DNA of 64,000 nt from Paramacrobiotus metropolitanus (Eukaryota > Tardigrada > Eutardigrada > Parachela > Macrobiotidae): contig NW_026570230.1 of the NCBI RefSeq assembly GCF_019649055.1, positions 744,001 through 808,000 of the forward strand, given 5' to 3'. A program made the translations under genes and the position numbers. The notes under the pieces were generated by a model. The model worked only from the letters and a program-made list of their open reading frames with translations. It did not search any database and was not told the DNA's origin. This document shows, one piece after another, positions 52,127 to 64,000 of this stretch. Positions within the stretch are counted from its first letter, which is position 1; every line of letters starts with the position of its first letter.

Positions 52127-53693
52127 TAGATCCGTTGGTGCGTTGAAGTGTTCCTGTATTATTCCTGTCTTGGGCCTTGCGGATCCTGTTTTCCTACTAA
52201 GCATGGAGTATATTTATGGTGCAGTATTCTGTGCGTGTGGATCTCCTCCTCTGCATTGTTCACGGAGTGTGTCACCAGTCGGCGCTCCCAAGTGACCAAA
52301 CTCTGATGCCTCTTATGTTTTATCCCGTGTTTTACGTATTTTTAATCGGCCCTGTGCATGCTGTTGGCCCGTATAGGTAATTATTATGTGGTGGGTGACG
52401 GGAATGTATTGTAAGCCAATGTTATTTTGTCAGGTACTTATTATTCTGTTTCGTTAATACAAACTATGCAACCTCAGATTTACGACATCGAATTTTGTTG
52501 TTGTCCGAATATGCTCTTGTTGTTTATTTATGCGAGACATAGTTAAAATGTGCCAAACTTTCACCTGTTGTTTTGAGGAAGCGATTTGTTAAATGATTTC
52601 ATGGTTTCATCGTGTCGCCCTGCTGTTGGGTGTGCACTGTGCTGTCCAGTGCATACTGCAGGCGATACTGCTAAAAAGGCTGCCATACTGGTTAAATTGT
52701 GAAAGTTGCTGTTGTTTCTGCTTGTACTTAAGTTCTGTGCATTGTGCATTATTGTATGTTTTCCATTGAATCCATTCTATGCCTTTCTGTCAGCGGCGAT
52801 ACTAGGGATTCAGAGAACTGGTGAAAAAGTTAATAATGAGCAACTACGACGTTTTGCGATTGGTTAATTATTAATACAAATAAAATGAATTAATTTATTG
52901 TAAAAGAATTCGTATTCGGTCATTGGTTACCACCAGCGGCGTGGTTCTGGTGACGCGAACTTTTGATTCAAGTGTTCTCTGCAATGTTCTACGGGAGCCT
53001 GCATGAGAAGCAATGCCATCGACGTTCCCGATGTCTATCCCGATGCTTTTGCCAATATGATCCGGTGGGTGGATAAGCATTTTTGTTAATGTATAAATAG
53101 TGTGCATGTGCAAGGAAACACAGTAGCACTGGACACGGTACGATAAAGGGCAAATTACAGTGGGGTGACTCCTTCGATTTAATGTCGTGACTATTATTGT
53201 CGTCCGTAGATAGCGCTTGCATGATCTGCTATTTGCTGTTCCTTGCGTATATACGAGTTAAGAGTATGTATGTTCAATGTTGAATCCCTGGTTTAATTTT
53301 CCGTTTTAAAGTTTTACATGCACCGATGCAGTGCATTCCGACAACATATTCTGCATTCCGACAATTAACGTTTTGGCGACGATGAATTGCGCCGGAGAAG
53401 TACCGGAGCTGGTGTGCAGATGTGCTATAGCCTATAAGGCTGTAACCTCATCGTCAGCCAGTGGAACGCGGATAATTGTCTGGCTACTTTGACACAGGCA
53501 GGACGATTGCCCATTTTTAATACGGGTGTCGCGTGTACCCAGTTACCAGTACAGCTGGCTGCGATTTGCGAAAATCAGTAACGGATTCTTCCGTCTGCAG
53601 GTTCTGCACTTGCAAACCGCTGATATCATGGAAGGGTGTTCGGTTTTGGTGGATTTATTCGGGCAATTCTGCATTCGTACCATCTAATCGCCT
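52127..53693. other. 3' flank of the basic-protein gene, otherwise unannotated
   Basis: No ORF has domain support. An AATAAA at about 52879 is a possible polyadenylation signal for the gene at 51437, about 750 bp away. The rest is AT-rich. Confidence 0.45.
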
Positions 53694-54149
53694 ATGCCAT
53701 TCCCCACGGAGCGCCGATTAACGCACGAACATCAGGAGCGGAAGGTGATTCACACGGGAGACGAAGTGTTTGTGCAGTGCTCAGACAACATGGGACCATG
53801 GTGGGAGCCAGCGACCTTGATCGAGGTTGAGGACAAAAGAGTGGAGTTCACGTGGTGCAAAATCGGCTATGCGGACATAGAAGCAGCCGACAAGGTGATC
53901 CACGCGAAAGACCTCCTGAAAGGCGACCAGACGATGTTCTCGTATGTGCGCAGTCTGGGAGACTATGCAACATATCACTATGTCGGCATTGCTGGGAAGC
54001 GCTGGATCAGCGACAACCGAGTGGTTCGTTTGGCCGATTCGCAGCTGCACAAAGAGCTGGTCCAGCTGTGGAAGGCGAGAAAAGCTGGAAATGAGCCGCG
54101 GTGTGTGCAGTCATCTACCCATGTGTGTGAGAAAATCTTCGCTTTTTAA
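53694..54149 (+). CDS. Tudor-like barrel protein, lineage-specific family
   Basis: A 151-residue ORF from ATG 53694. The core (about residues 20-115) resembles small Tudor/agenet barrels in alternating pattern: GDEVFVQCSDNMGPWWEPAT, LIEVEDKRVEFTWCKIGYAD, then SYVRSLGDYATYHYVGIAG. It has a short helical C-terminus (HKELVQLWKARKAG). The first barrel of the F-box gene on 42182-43012 has a similar hydrophobic pattern, so they may be distant paralogues. No F-box follows here. Codons are GC-rich compared with the flanks. The last 25 residues could be intron read-through, as a GCG|GTGTGTGC donor lies at about 54100. Confidence 0.5.
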   Translation: MPFPTERRLTHEHQERKVIHTGDEVFVQCSDNMGPWWEPATLIEVEDKRVEFTWCKIGYADIEAADKVIHAKDLLKGDQTMFSYVRSLGDYATYHYVGIAGKRWISDNRVVRLADSQLHKELVQLWKARKAGNEPRCVQSSTHVCEKIFAF

Positions 54150-56062
54150 TGCTTGCGAAAATCTTGCGTTGTCATGATTTGATACGTTGTCTGTTCTAAT
54201 ATTCATGCCGGAATATTAAAAGTTATTACATCACTTAAATTTTCTACAGCTTTATAATATTTTGTATCGTTGGAATAAGTCCACTGTCCACGGCGTTAAA
54301 TAATTTTTAGGGCGCCTAGCTGACTTTTGCCGATTAAAAGAAAGTTTGATGATCGCATTGTGACTTACTGGTACAACTTTGTGTAACTAGTATTCCATGT
54401 TCGCAAGAACGTTTGTGTCATTGCAATTATATTAATGTATTGATATCGTACGTAGCTGACACTGACCGGTCAGAATATGCGCTCGTAACACTTAATACCT
54501 CACAAGATACCAACCTGTTGTTTCGAAAATTTTTGTATGCAGATGTGAAGAAAACCTATCGTGTTACTCCCAAAAACTTATGTGGACAGCACGTATGGCC
54601 AAAGTGGTCGACGTAATGCGACCTGTGGAGGTATACTGCATTTTTTTATAAATACGGGTACATCCGAAATATTACGAGATCCACAATAACAAGATGCACT
54701 TGTGTTTGTTTTTTGGTTCTTGTGGATTCTGTAATTTTCGATACATCATAAAGAATGAAGTGTAGCCTCACTCTGGTACTCGTACAGTCGTACTTTACTA
54801 GGATAGGATAGGATATACCTACTGGTAGTAGGCATTCATTGACGTCAATGTCCACAACAACATAACAACCCAAATAAAACAGTAAAACCAGCAGCAATAC
54901 TTGACCGGAAGTAGAATTTCTTGTGTACTCGTTAGTCGTACAGCATTATAATACGGTTTGTGGTTCGCACTCGTCATCCTCACATTCGTCACATTTATTT
55001 GGTGATGTCCAGCTGGACAGCTGGCAGTTTGCAAGATCTTCGACGCCACCAGTTTTTTGGCTCGCAGGATTGTTAACTAAAAACGACCTGAAGACTATTG
55101 ATTCGTTTCATTGATCGCACAGACTGTATTGGCGGTTATGTATTGCACAAACGATTCAAAGGTTTACAACAATATGATCACCATTCACCAACAACCGAAA
55201 CAAAAATTACTCGTACATAAAATCGATATATAATACAAGGCAACTCAAAAATGTACAGCTTAACAAACAACGATTTAAGAAACAATTCAAAAGAGATTAG
55301 AAAATTGGTCCAAGATACATTTTGGTACGAGGTTTGATGTGACCGGAAAATCTGGACTGCAAACTGACAAATCTGGGCGCAACCGCTGCAAACTGCTAAA
55401 ATCCATCCAGTATCTGCTAAATACATACACACTGCAAAAGACCAGCACGGGCACAACGCTCACAGACAGATAATATAATATGATGACCATAAGAAGCCCC
55501 GGCCAAACCCACGCGGAAAGGGTATGACTGACACTAACAGGATTAGATGGACTAATTTGCACCACAATAAAAGAAAGATTAAGTCCATCGGCGGCACAAA
55601 TCTTGGAGTGTATATATCGCGTGCATGTGCCTCTTTCTCTATATCGTCTACAGCTGGCCAACATGTTGAATAATTTATCTGTGGAGAAGATCCTCAGGAT
55701 TTCGTATGAACCGTCACATGTTGGGAATATTTGCTCAGATAATGGCCAGCGTGAGAAGGAGGATGGTGTAGGAGGTCAGCTGGATGGGGAAAGTGGACAG
55801 GAAGGTGCCGGGTGCGGCGTTGTTGCCGCTAAGACCCAGTGCCTGTGCTTTCCTTCCGGTATCCATGGGGAACTGGGTGGCTACAATAGGGTGGACATGG
55901 GAGATATGTTACACAGAGCTGTCGGCCAGTATGAGAGCTAATAAACTGTCTAAATGGAACTAAGGCTTGGAGAATATACTGCGGAAAGATTGCAGGCGGA
56001 CGTATATATACGTAACAGGGTTAGTAAATGAAGTTGCACACACACAACGGGGTTAGTTCTCT
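54150..56062. other. intergenic region, 3' side of lachesin-like gene
   Basis: Several ORFs of 60-125 codons occur on both strands without domain or splice support. A plus-strand fragment at about 54440-54616 (SEYALVTLNTSQDTNLLFRK) looks somewhat coding but stands alone. The 3' UTR of the lachesin-like gene extends into this region from the right. Confidence 0.4.
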
Positions 56063-58929
56063 TCACGGGATGACAGTGAACAATAATGCCAGTGTAAGGA
56101 AAATAAGGGACACGCGGACACTGCATGCTGAGTCAACGGGATTCAGACCGGCTAATAGGTTACGATCTTTGTAATCACCCACGACACGCGCAGATTCTGC
56201 AATATAATTATAATCAAACAGAAAAGAAAACCGAATTCCACGGAATAACAAAAGAATAATTTCACCGCACGATACAGTGTGAGTGAAACAAACTAAATAC
56301 ATAATTATTTTCTTGACGTCATCCATGTGCAAACAGGGGACAGTAGATATAGCATAAATCAAATTTCTGGAACACCGTTACTGAAGAAAACAATATAAAC
56401 ACGAAAACAAAAAACAGAAAAGGATAACACGTACACAGAAACTTTAAACTGAGCAGTTGCTCTTACATGAATAATTTTAGTATAGTTATATGAATTTATG
56501 AACTACCTTATATGAATCATTGAATCTGGATAGAAAAATAAAAGGCAACGGAAATACACAGCATGAACACACGCTCTCACGTATACTATACAAGTCTACT
56601 TCTACACAAGTCTTGGAGTCTGTACAAGTCTAAGTCGAGTCGTGTCGATGGAATTACGTGTTATAAAATAACTGCGTTTATCGTTAATGGTATTTTGTAT
56701 TTTTATTACGGTTTTATTACGGCATGACTTGGGAAAAATCTATTATGTTTGCGCTTACCATAGAGGTCAACTTTGCCGGTGGCGGAGCCCAGCTTATTGT
56801 GCGCTACACACTGGTAGATGCCATAGTGTTTTTTCTGGATATTCTTGACCCGCAATTTCATCTCGGTGACCTCATTAACAACGGAAAATGTTGAAACATC
56901 GTAATATTGATCGCTGACTATTTTCCGTCCCTCAAACACCCATTCCACCTGCGGCGGCGGAAAGGCTTCCACGATGCACTCCAGTTCCCGTTCATAGAAT
57001 AGTGCTTGACCAACGCGATCCCGTGGGACACGCACAATCGGCGAAACTAAACAGGTATGAAAATGGAGACTGTTCAGCATTAATCGATCATTCATCATTC
57101 CACACGCAATTATTCCGTTTCCTTCATTAGGCACAAATAGCACAGTACTCGTGGCCATGTACATGCACGCCGGTGAATTTAATAATAATGGCTTCATATT
57201 TCCCAACAGAATTGTTCCCGAACGTGCATATTAACCTTTCCGATACATTATAATAAGTCGATTTAATAAAAATTATTTATAAGTAACGTTAATGGAACAG
57301 TAATGCTACGCATAAAAAGGTTGCACAAAGGGCTGCAAAAGTTAATTACACAGACAGGAAATTAGGTGCAATTTACTTACATTCGACCCGTATGTTAATA
57401 TTCCTTCGATCACCCTGGCCAACCGCATTATCCGCTGTGCAGATGTATGTTCCACGATGTTCTTTTTGTATGTCGAAAATTTTTAAATCGGTTCCATGGT
57501 AAACAGCGCCACCGGTCGGTAATGCGGCATTCCCCTGCCGTCTCCATGATATTTTGGGATGGGGAAAGCCAGTAGCATTGCAGAACAAACCGACATCCTC
57601 ACCGCGACCAATTATCAAATCCCGTGTGGAATCGTCCGATATTACAGGCGGTCCTAAAATTTAACCGAAACGATTATGCAAGTGTGCGAAAATTACATTT
57701 GCACATAACCTGGAAATTTCGTCGGTAACTGTGTCGATTATGGTAACTGATAAATACCGGTACCCAAACCATAATCAAGCTTGCAATAAACAGTATGCGC
57801 AAATTCAGAACGGAATTTGTGTGAAAGTAGGAAAGCGTTTATTCTAGCGAGTAGATAACATTATTAATAGTTAATCATCGAGCACTGGTTGGCATTTTAC
57901 TCACTGCGAATATGAACTGGAACCTCCGCCGTGATTTTATTAACATTATTAATGGGTATTTGGCACTGGTAAACTCCCTGATCGGTCTCCTGGAGATCCT
58001 GGATTTGTAATACAAATGTCATGCTCGTCTCATCGTAGCGCACAGAGTAGCGATTGTCAGGAACAATACGTGATCCTCGAAATGAAAGCGGGGTGTCCGT
58101 GCTATCGGCGTATCCCCGCCGCATCCACATCACCTGCCACAGCAGCATACAATATGTTACATTCTCAACGAGGTACATGGAAACATGGACAAACATAGTG
58201 TACAGTACAGACCATGTGTATATATTGTGTAGTATGTATATATTCGGTAAAATGCTAGTTGAATATTAATGACGCCGCCACTTGACCAGCGGCTCATCGC
58301 ACACGGTCACCGATCTCGCGCCGTGTGGATACAGCCGGCACAACAGGATTAGTCAACGATCCACGTTAATTAGCGATATGATCTAGTTATTGTAATCCGT
58401 GTGTAAAGTACGAGGACGTAATTAATTATTCTTGGAGTGTGCGAAGCGTGTTTACAATATAGAAGTACATGTACACTTCGCATAAATTGCGGGATACGCT
58501 GTAGCGTTTACAAAAGGGAAAACACACAGCTGCAATAACAGTCTGTTACGAAATAGTTAACCCGTTCAAATATCCATAAGCTTATTACGAGTAAATGTAA
58601 TATATGAAAAGCAATCAATATTAATACAGTATATTTATCGTTTATAACATACCATTCCATAAACATATACACAACAGCACTACAAGAAATTAAGCTTTTG
58701 CGAGAAAAGCACAACTTTAGAAAAGTAAAAATAATCGTGGAACACTTACGGGGAAATCTTTGGCAAATTGTACGGCACATTTCAGATCAATGGTCCCGCC
58801 AAGATCGGCCACAATTTCTTTTGTAATAAATGTTATCGTGGGATTTTGCTGCGCGGTCACTGTACAAAGCAGAAAAACAATTACAATTCCGATTGGGAAT
58901 GTTATCATTACGGGCGACATGAAATCCAT
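56063..58929 (-). CDS. Lac: lachesin-like GPI-anchored immunoglobulin cell-adhesion protein
   Basis: Five exons on the minus strand: 58929-58750, 58133-57905, 57653-57381, 57046-56759 and 56196-56063. All are GT/AG and in phase (0, 1, 1, 1), giving 1104 nt and 367 residues. The signal peptide (GIVIVFLLCTVTAQQ) ends near residue 26. Three Ig domains follow, with Cys pairs in DLKCAV/VYQCQI, GLFCNA/TYICTA and ELECIV/IYQCVA. Segments such as RPPVISDDSTRDLI and GDRRNINIRVE are typical of lachesin and related IgLON proteins. The last exon ends in a hydrophobic tail (VSLIFLTLALLFTVIP) without cytoplasmic basic residues, indicating a GPI signal. The protein mediates homophilic adhesion at epithelial junctions and axons. 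The size matches arthropod lachesins, about 360 residues. No frame breaks. The gene is probably single-copy and functional; 1:1 orthology is inferred. Confidence 0.88.
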
Positions 58930-59377
58930 CACTATAAATCAAAACGCTGTATAACCGGCTAATGAATTGTGTTAGTCACATTGGACATGAAAATCATCAA
59001 GAAGCGGAAAATTAATATGCCCGAAAATATTATAATCACACATGGAACATGATGAGTTGTGGATGCAATAATTAGCCTGATTGTGATAATGACGGAATTG
59101 GCTGTTAATATCATGCTTGGTGAAGTAGCCGATGGGGGAGGGGGGCAGATTTTACAGGGTAGTGAAGCGGAGTAATGAGGGAGCGTGTCAAAGCCACAGT
59201 TTGCTTTGATCACACGCTACGGCAGTAGTCCGCAGTGGTGCTGTACAGTGTGCGGCTTTTGAAAATGTCCACCAGACAGGAAGGAAGCACCCGCACATCC
59301 TTCCCGTTCTGCCTTATTGCATTCACATCTTTATCTGACGTGCCAATGGCCAAACTGGTTCATATCCCGCAAACATT
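58930..59377. promoter_or_regulatory. Lac: upstream region of the lachesin-like gene
   Basis: The 5' UTR and promoter of the leftward lachesin-like gene should lie here. I see no strong TATA box. The segment has a GGGGGAGGGGGG run (about 59127) and no credible coding ORF. Confidence 0.3.
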
Positions 59378-59890
59378 TTGCTAATATGTACAATATTAAG
59401 TCATTTACTACACGACTATGCAATTTTCGACCTTTGTGTATTGTTTGTAACCGGTCTGGTAAAAGTCTGCCGTGAGAATGTCCATTATCAAATTAGCGTG
59501 CTTAGTTGTAGTAAACGCACATTTTTCAGAACTTCAACAGGAATTTGTAAAAAATTTCCAGTTGAAAACGAGAATATTACTCGTAGATGTTTTGTACTGT
59601 ATATGCACTCATGCCGGCGGACTGGATGTTTTCAGAAATGTGTTTTCGAAAAGACTAAATTCAATTCATCATTTTTACAACGTTTATCATTCCACAATCA
59701 AAGAAAACTGATACGACAATTAATTCGGCTATTTGCTTTGTGCTATCCTAACCGCACAAGCAATTGTCCAGTGCTGGACATATCCTCATACATAAGAAGG
59801 CGCATCAAAGTGTCACTGAGGAATGCCGCAACGATTTACGATGGACGCCGAGCGTCCATACGGTATTATGGAACGCATAAAATCTTTTAG
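59378..59890 (+). CDS. possible small secreted Cys-rich protein, two overlapping frames
   Basis: The frame starting at ATG 59478 has a signal-peptide-like MSIIKLACLVVVNAHFS. The overlapping +1 frame carries the Cys-rich part (STGICKKFPVENENITRRCF, then LYMHSCRRTGCFQKCVF) and is open to a TAG at 59890. Joining them would need a one-base shift, probably in the T5 run at about 59522. The Cys pattern is loosely like a protease-inhibitor fold, but not enough to name. May be chance. Confidence 0.2.
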   Translation: MLICTILSHLLHDYAIFDLCVLFVTGLVKVCRENVHYQISVLSCSKRTFFRTSTGICKKFPVENENITRRCFVLYMHSCRRTGCFQKCVFEKTKFNSSFLQRLSFHNQRKLIRQLIRLFALCYPNRTSNCPVLDISSYIRRRIKVSLRNAATIYDGRRASIRYYGTHKIF

Positions 59891-59994
59891 GATCTATCGT
59901 CTCTTGTTTCCTCACAGCCAGACAAGTCATTAATACCGTAAAATGCTACGGATAATGTCCAGACCATAAGGCCGCACACTGGCGCTGCCGGTCA

Positions 59995-60390
59995 CTATCC
60001 AATTGATTTTCCAATTCGGATTTTATCAAAACAACCTAGTAAATTTATTGGCTCACAGTTCATCAAATCCTCCACGATCGTGCCGTCGTCTAAAGATGGC
60101 TGCGAATTTTTGTATGACCATATATCACTAAAGCGATATTTTATGATTACAAATAATTTTAGAAACTGGAAATTATGGTCATGCATCTGTATACCGAAAT
60201 TGATTTTATTTGAAGAATTTTCCGGTACCAATAAAAAGTCAGAGGTCGTATTTCCTGTATGCCGTATTGACTTTGTTATGGTTTCCCAAAACACTCGTCC
60301 GGAAAAACATTTGTAGAACAACATTAGAGACGCTGTATTGTTAGCACCTGAGAAGCGCTTTCTGCCAGCGATCTCCCGGCTAAGCTTCAC
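59995..60390 (-). CDS. hypothetical ORF, 131 residues
   Basis: An ATG-started minus-strand frame with a basic N-terminus (MKLSREIAGRKRFSG) and mixed composition, unlike simple AT-rich read-through (ENSSNKINFGIQMHDHNFQF). No domain, splice partner or family was recognised. It lies opposite the Cys-rich ORF to its left. Low confidence. Confidence 0.2.
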   Translation of the reverse strand: MKLSREIAGRKRFSGANNTASLMLFYKCFSGRVFWETITKSIRHTGNTTSDFLLVPENSSNKINFGIQMHDHNFQFLKLFVIIKYRFSDIWSYKNSQPSLDDGTIVEDLMNCEPINLLGCFDKIRIGKSIG

Positions 60391-63300
60391 ACCGGATCAA
60401 TGGGTAAACGTCCCATTCATCGGCTAAACAAGGTCAACCTATTGATCATTTAGTGGTCAGTCGGGTAGTCGTTTGATAAAATGAGAAAAGACTTGTATGT
60501 TTGCACATAAGAAGCTGATTAAAAGGAATACTGTAAAATGATACTCAATTTGGCTTAACTTAAACAACCGGCAGCCGTACGACGCAGCAAAGTGCTCTTA
60601 TTTCTCGGCATATATATATATTTCTCCTCCCAGTCCTTATATAAAGTATAATCAATATATCGTATATATACATCTTGACACTTAATAAACTAAACAACGT
60701 AATGAATGCTCGTACAAACAAGCGATCTAGTTTCGCTTGTATAAATGAGCACATATGCTTAACGACGGCGTATGCATTCTGTCCATACTGAGCTTATTAA
60801 ACATTTGCCGACAAAAATGTAATCGATATACAAACGAGCGAGAGTTTTTAACCGGCCACTGCCGGACCCTTCATATTTAATGCGTATATGGGAAAAATGC
60901 TTCCGAGACCTCTGAGAATGAGTCCTTCACAAGAAAAACACATTATTCATCTTTAAGTGCTTCCGCGACTTAAACGTTTTTAAGCTGCTGACCGCCTGCA
61001 AGTGTGTATATATGCCCACTGCGCGGGTTTATTTATTAATGTTCTTATACGCGTCTTTTCAACCTTCGCGTCCGGCTTTGGATTTGCCGAAAAGGACTCC
61101 GCTGTTAGCCAAATCTGAAATTGTTGATTTTAGCAGAGCAAGAGTTTTTTTACGAAAATATTGCGGATTGAGTCAATTGACATACCTTCGATATGGTCAA
61201 TCTACAACCTACTTTACCGTAATAGTGTGTTTTTAAAACTGTCAACATTCAACAGTCATGTTTTAGAAACTCAGAATGCAAGAGGAAAGGGGATGTAACC
61301 AGCAGTAATGGATTATTCACAGTCATTACTGGGATATATTAATGATGTATGGAGCGCCAATGATAAGAGTGTTAAGACGCATTTTAAGTGGGTGGAATAC
61401 ATTAATCCCCGGCCGTAACCGTTTATTTCTCACGTTTTGCCTCAGATTTTGTTAAAGTGGCAGCATAAGGCCATCAGCAATTAGGCGATGAACCTCCATA
61501 AACTGGTCAGGCAGAAAAAAGCCCTTGAAAAAGTGGGCCAAATTTGCCGGTGTGCAATTTTACCGAGATTTTACACCGGAAAGCGAGTGGTGTGTACATT
61601 CGACTCCAATTGGGCAATTGACAATCTGCCGTGGCGATTAGGTGGCGAAAACCGGGCGCAGTCAGCGTACAGTGTTTCACCATCCATCTCTCGAGAGAAA
61701 TGTTTACGAAAAATTCTTCGCTTTCCCCTTACGCACACAGGCAACCACGCCATCCGGATCAGTCATAATCCGACAAACATGGCCACGGGGTCTGATGATA
61801 ATTTATGGTTTCTGTCGCTTGTCAGTTGCAGGTGTCCCCGTCCCCTTAATTTAACCAAAATATATCACAATACAGCCAGACCGGCATCATCCGACACCTT
61901 CCATAAACCATATTCCACCAATTTGGCCCCCATCCAAATAATACATTTTCCGTACCGTTTTTCTCCTCACTTATTTTCCAACTCATTGCAAACGCCGAGG
62001 CAGGCTAAATGGATGGTGGCGCAAGTCGCTAAGTACGCGGTAGTCAAGTGGAAAATTGCGCTGAGAAGTGCGGCACAATGCCGCTGCTGTGTACATGTAT
62101 ATTCGTATATTCAGAATGGGAAACTTGATCGGCGCTGTTATGTCCGCCGCGTTGGGATGGTAGATGCTGTTGTGGTGTTGCTTGTCGGCAGTGTGTGTGC
62201 GTTACATTATAGTGGCGTAAATGGGGAAGCTGCTGTAGTGTTGATGCATGGGCACGCTTGATCCCTTTTACATCTGTCAGAATATTTCATTCGATTCCGA
62301 CTTGCATCCTTAACACATGTTGATGACGTAACCAGTGGTCAGGGTGCCGCGCAGGGTAAACAGGCAGAGAAATCTAATATGCGTTTCATCAACTCGTTAT
62401 CGTTGTCCAATGGATACTTATCATTTACCAAAGCGCCACACAGGGTGAAACATTCCCGCTGATGGGCCAGCAAGAAACTTGTCAATATAAAACGCTACAT
62501 TTGGCTGAAAATGCAGCTTCGGTATTTTCGTAGGCATTTCGGTTTTCCTTTTTTTTCAACATATGCCGTTTTAAATTTCACATTAACAGTATTACGATAA
62601 GTTCATCAAAAATTTTTTGAGGAAGTTAATATCTAGTTAAGTTCTAGTGTGTCATGTACAATGCTTAAAAAATCAACAAATAAAGATCTTGTCTGTGCAC
62701 ATTTCCTGTCAAGAGCAGACGGTTGTTTGAAACTTGGGAAGCTGTTATCAAAGCTGAACGGACAATGCCACCCGGATGGCACAGCATAGTTTTATGGACT
62801 TTACAGTCCATTTAAGGAAACTGCTGGATCACAGTCGAGTGCTTGTCGATGGGGTTTACTAACTTCCGGCGGTTAATTCGCGATTCTAAGTTGATCATGT
62901 TCCAGCAGTGGAATCAATGAGCAACTGGGTCCGGTGGCGGTTATATGCATAACGGTCGAGTAGGGGTGGACTGTGCTCGATAATATTGAGCTAGTTAATG
63001 CTGTCCGGGTTCGGTCAGTGGGAATAGTCGTATATTAGCCGGGGTTGTGTGGGGTGCGCGCGCGAAGAGCGTAAGTGCCATAAAACTTACAAATCCTGAT
63101 AAGTGCTATTTTGCTCATCAATCCATGGACTATTAAAAGTGTATCAAGTTTGTTTGATTGAATAAAACGATGAGCATTTATCCGCGAAAGACTCTTTTAG
63201 CACCAATTCAGATAAGAAATATATATTGCAGGAAGCTGTAAAGATATATATGGAGATTGTCCGATAGGCGTCAGGTCAGTAGGATGTGTGTGTACAAAGA

Positions 63301-64000
63301 GCTGCTACTGTATATATATGCCGTACATCCCCTAATGACACACTGAAAAGCGTCCGGTCAGTTAAGGCTACCGTTTAGTGTAAATAGGCTAACAAAAGCC
63401 CTCGGTTAATCCATTTGATACACGGGATAGCTTTTCGTTCTACATTTGGTTTCAACTTGTATGGCGCAATCTATTAACTACCCCCACGGAAAATGACCAA
63501 CAAAATTATCAGTCCTGTTGTCACGCTATTGACCATGTATGTCGGCGCGCAGACTGGCCGAATACATACAGAGGAAGTGGCGCGCTTTTCCGGCTGCCTC
63601 TAGGGAACAGGTGCAAATTAATATTTTTCACTGGTTGGGTCGATATACAGTTCGGCTACACTGGACACGCAGGTAAAAGGGAGAGTAAAAGTGAAAATTG
63701 AGAGAATTGTTCGGGTTGAAAATGGAAGGATAAAGAATGGGAAGCATAGAGAATGCTAACGGGCAGGATGGACAGTGTACATTTGACAACAACAATGTGC
63801 GGAGGTGATAGACGGGGTCTTATTAAGCTTATTTGAATAACCCAATTCCCATATGGGATTATTAGTTCGCAGGCGTATATACAGCGCCCATACTGGCGAT
63901 GGCGAACGATGAGATAATCAAATGCATGGCTTCCCATGACTGAACTGGGAAGATCTTCCTCCATTGTATGTAGGCTGATGAGATTAGAGATAACAAGTAC
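60391..64000. other. intergenic region to the window end
   Basis: The only long ORF, 61488-62261 plus (257 codons), has no domain and an unnatural mix of segments. Others are shorter. CA/TG-poor, AT-rich DNA with GTATATATA-type short repeats at about 60610 and 63310. Nothing else is supported. Confidence 0.45.

Noticed and set aside
59478-59890. Kunitz-type inhibitor
   Set aside because: Cysteine spacing fits only loosely and needs a frame correction.
61488-62261. 257-codon ORF as a gene
   Set aside because: No domain, no splice or promoter support, segments of mixed composition; likely chance.
1-64000. CRISPR arrays, rRNA and tRNA genes
   Set aside because: No regular spaced repeat array, no conserved rRNA segments, and no tRNA with both box A and box B found by eye. 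A covariance search would be needed to exclude tRNA fully.

Overview
The window looks like animal nuclear DNA. It has spliceosomal introns with good GTAAGT/AG boundaries, a five-exon lachesin-type immunoglobulin cell-adhesion gene, an F-box gene, and several classes of metazoan retroelement. Lachesin points to a panarthropod. The small introns and tandem-Tudor-plus-F-box architecture would fit a tardigrade, but I cannot prove that from sequence alone. No prokaryotic operons, tRNA, rRNA or CRISPR arrays were seen.

Layout: (1) 1-15.3 kb is GC-rich mobile DNA. A minus-strand Ty3/gypsy pol fragment (RNase H tail, integrase, basic tail; 568-2935) abuts a plus-strand series of long, frame-broken ORFs (about 2.9-12.7 kb). 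These consist of degenerate helical repeats, disordered basic regions and a final folded domain, followed by a tract rich in short hairpins. (2) 16.3-19.7 kb is a tyrosine-recombinase retrotransposon with split direct repeats in the order A1-ORFs-B1-A2-B2. It has RT/RNase H and recombinase ORFs, but no gag. (3) 20.5-25 kb holds a 2-kb segment between 48-bp direct repeats, a 371-bp MITE with 24-bp inverted termini, a 70-bp near-perfect palindrome and a 5'-truncated LINE. (4) 27.5-43.0 kb is a minus-strand F-box gene whose second exon is split by a complete 12.1-kb gypsy retrotransposon (29371-41507) with seemingly identical 354-bp LTRs and a GTAC target duplication. A plus-strand, possibly lipocalin-like gene overlaps its last exon. 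(5) 46.1-48.4 kb is a six-exon gene whose Tyr/Gly-rich tail is built from a tandemly triplicated exon+intron unit. (6) 49-54 kb has a GPN2 GTPase fragment, a basic AT-hook nuclear protein gene and a Tudor-like ORF. (7) 56.0-58.9 kb is the intact lachesin-like gene. The rest is mostly non-coding.

Two themes link the parts. Both gypsy-type regions encode a related non-env protein domain (11340-12677 and 39525-40250), which suggests a retrotransposon lineage with a conserved extra gene. Also, nearly every reading-frame break in the 12-kb element falls in an A/T homopolymer that is one base short, while the single-copy genes and the YR element are unbroken. Polishing failure in repeated sequence is therefore as likely as real decay.
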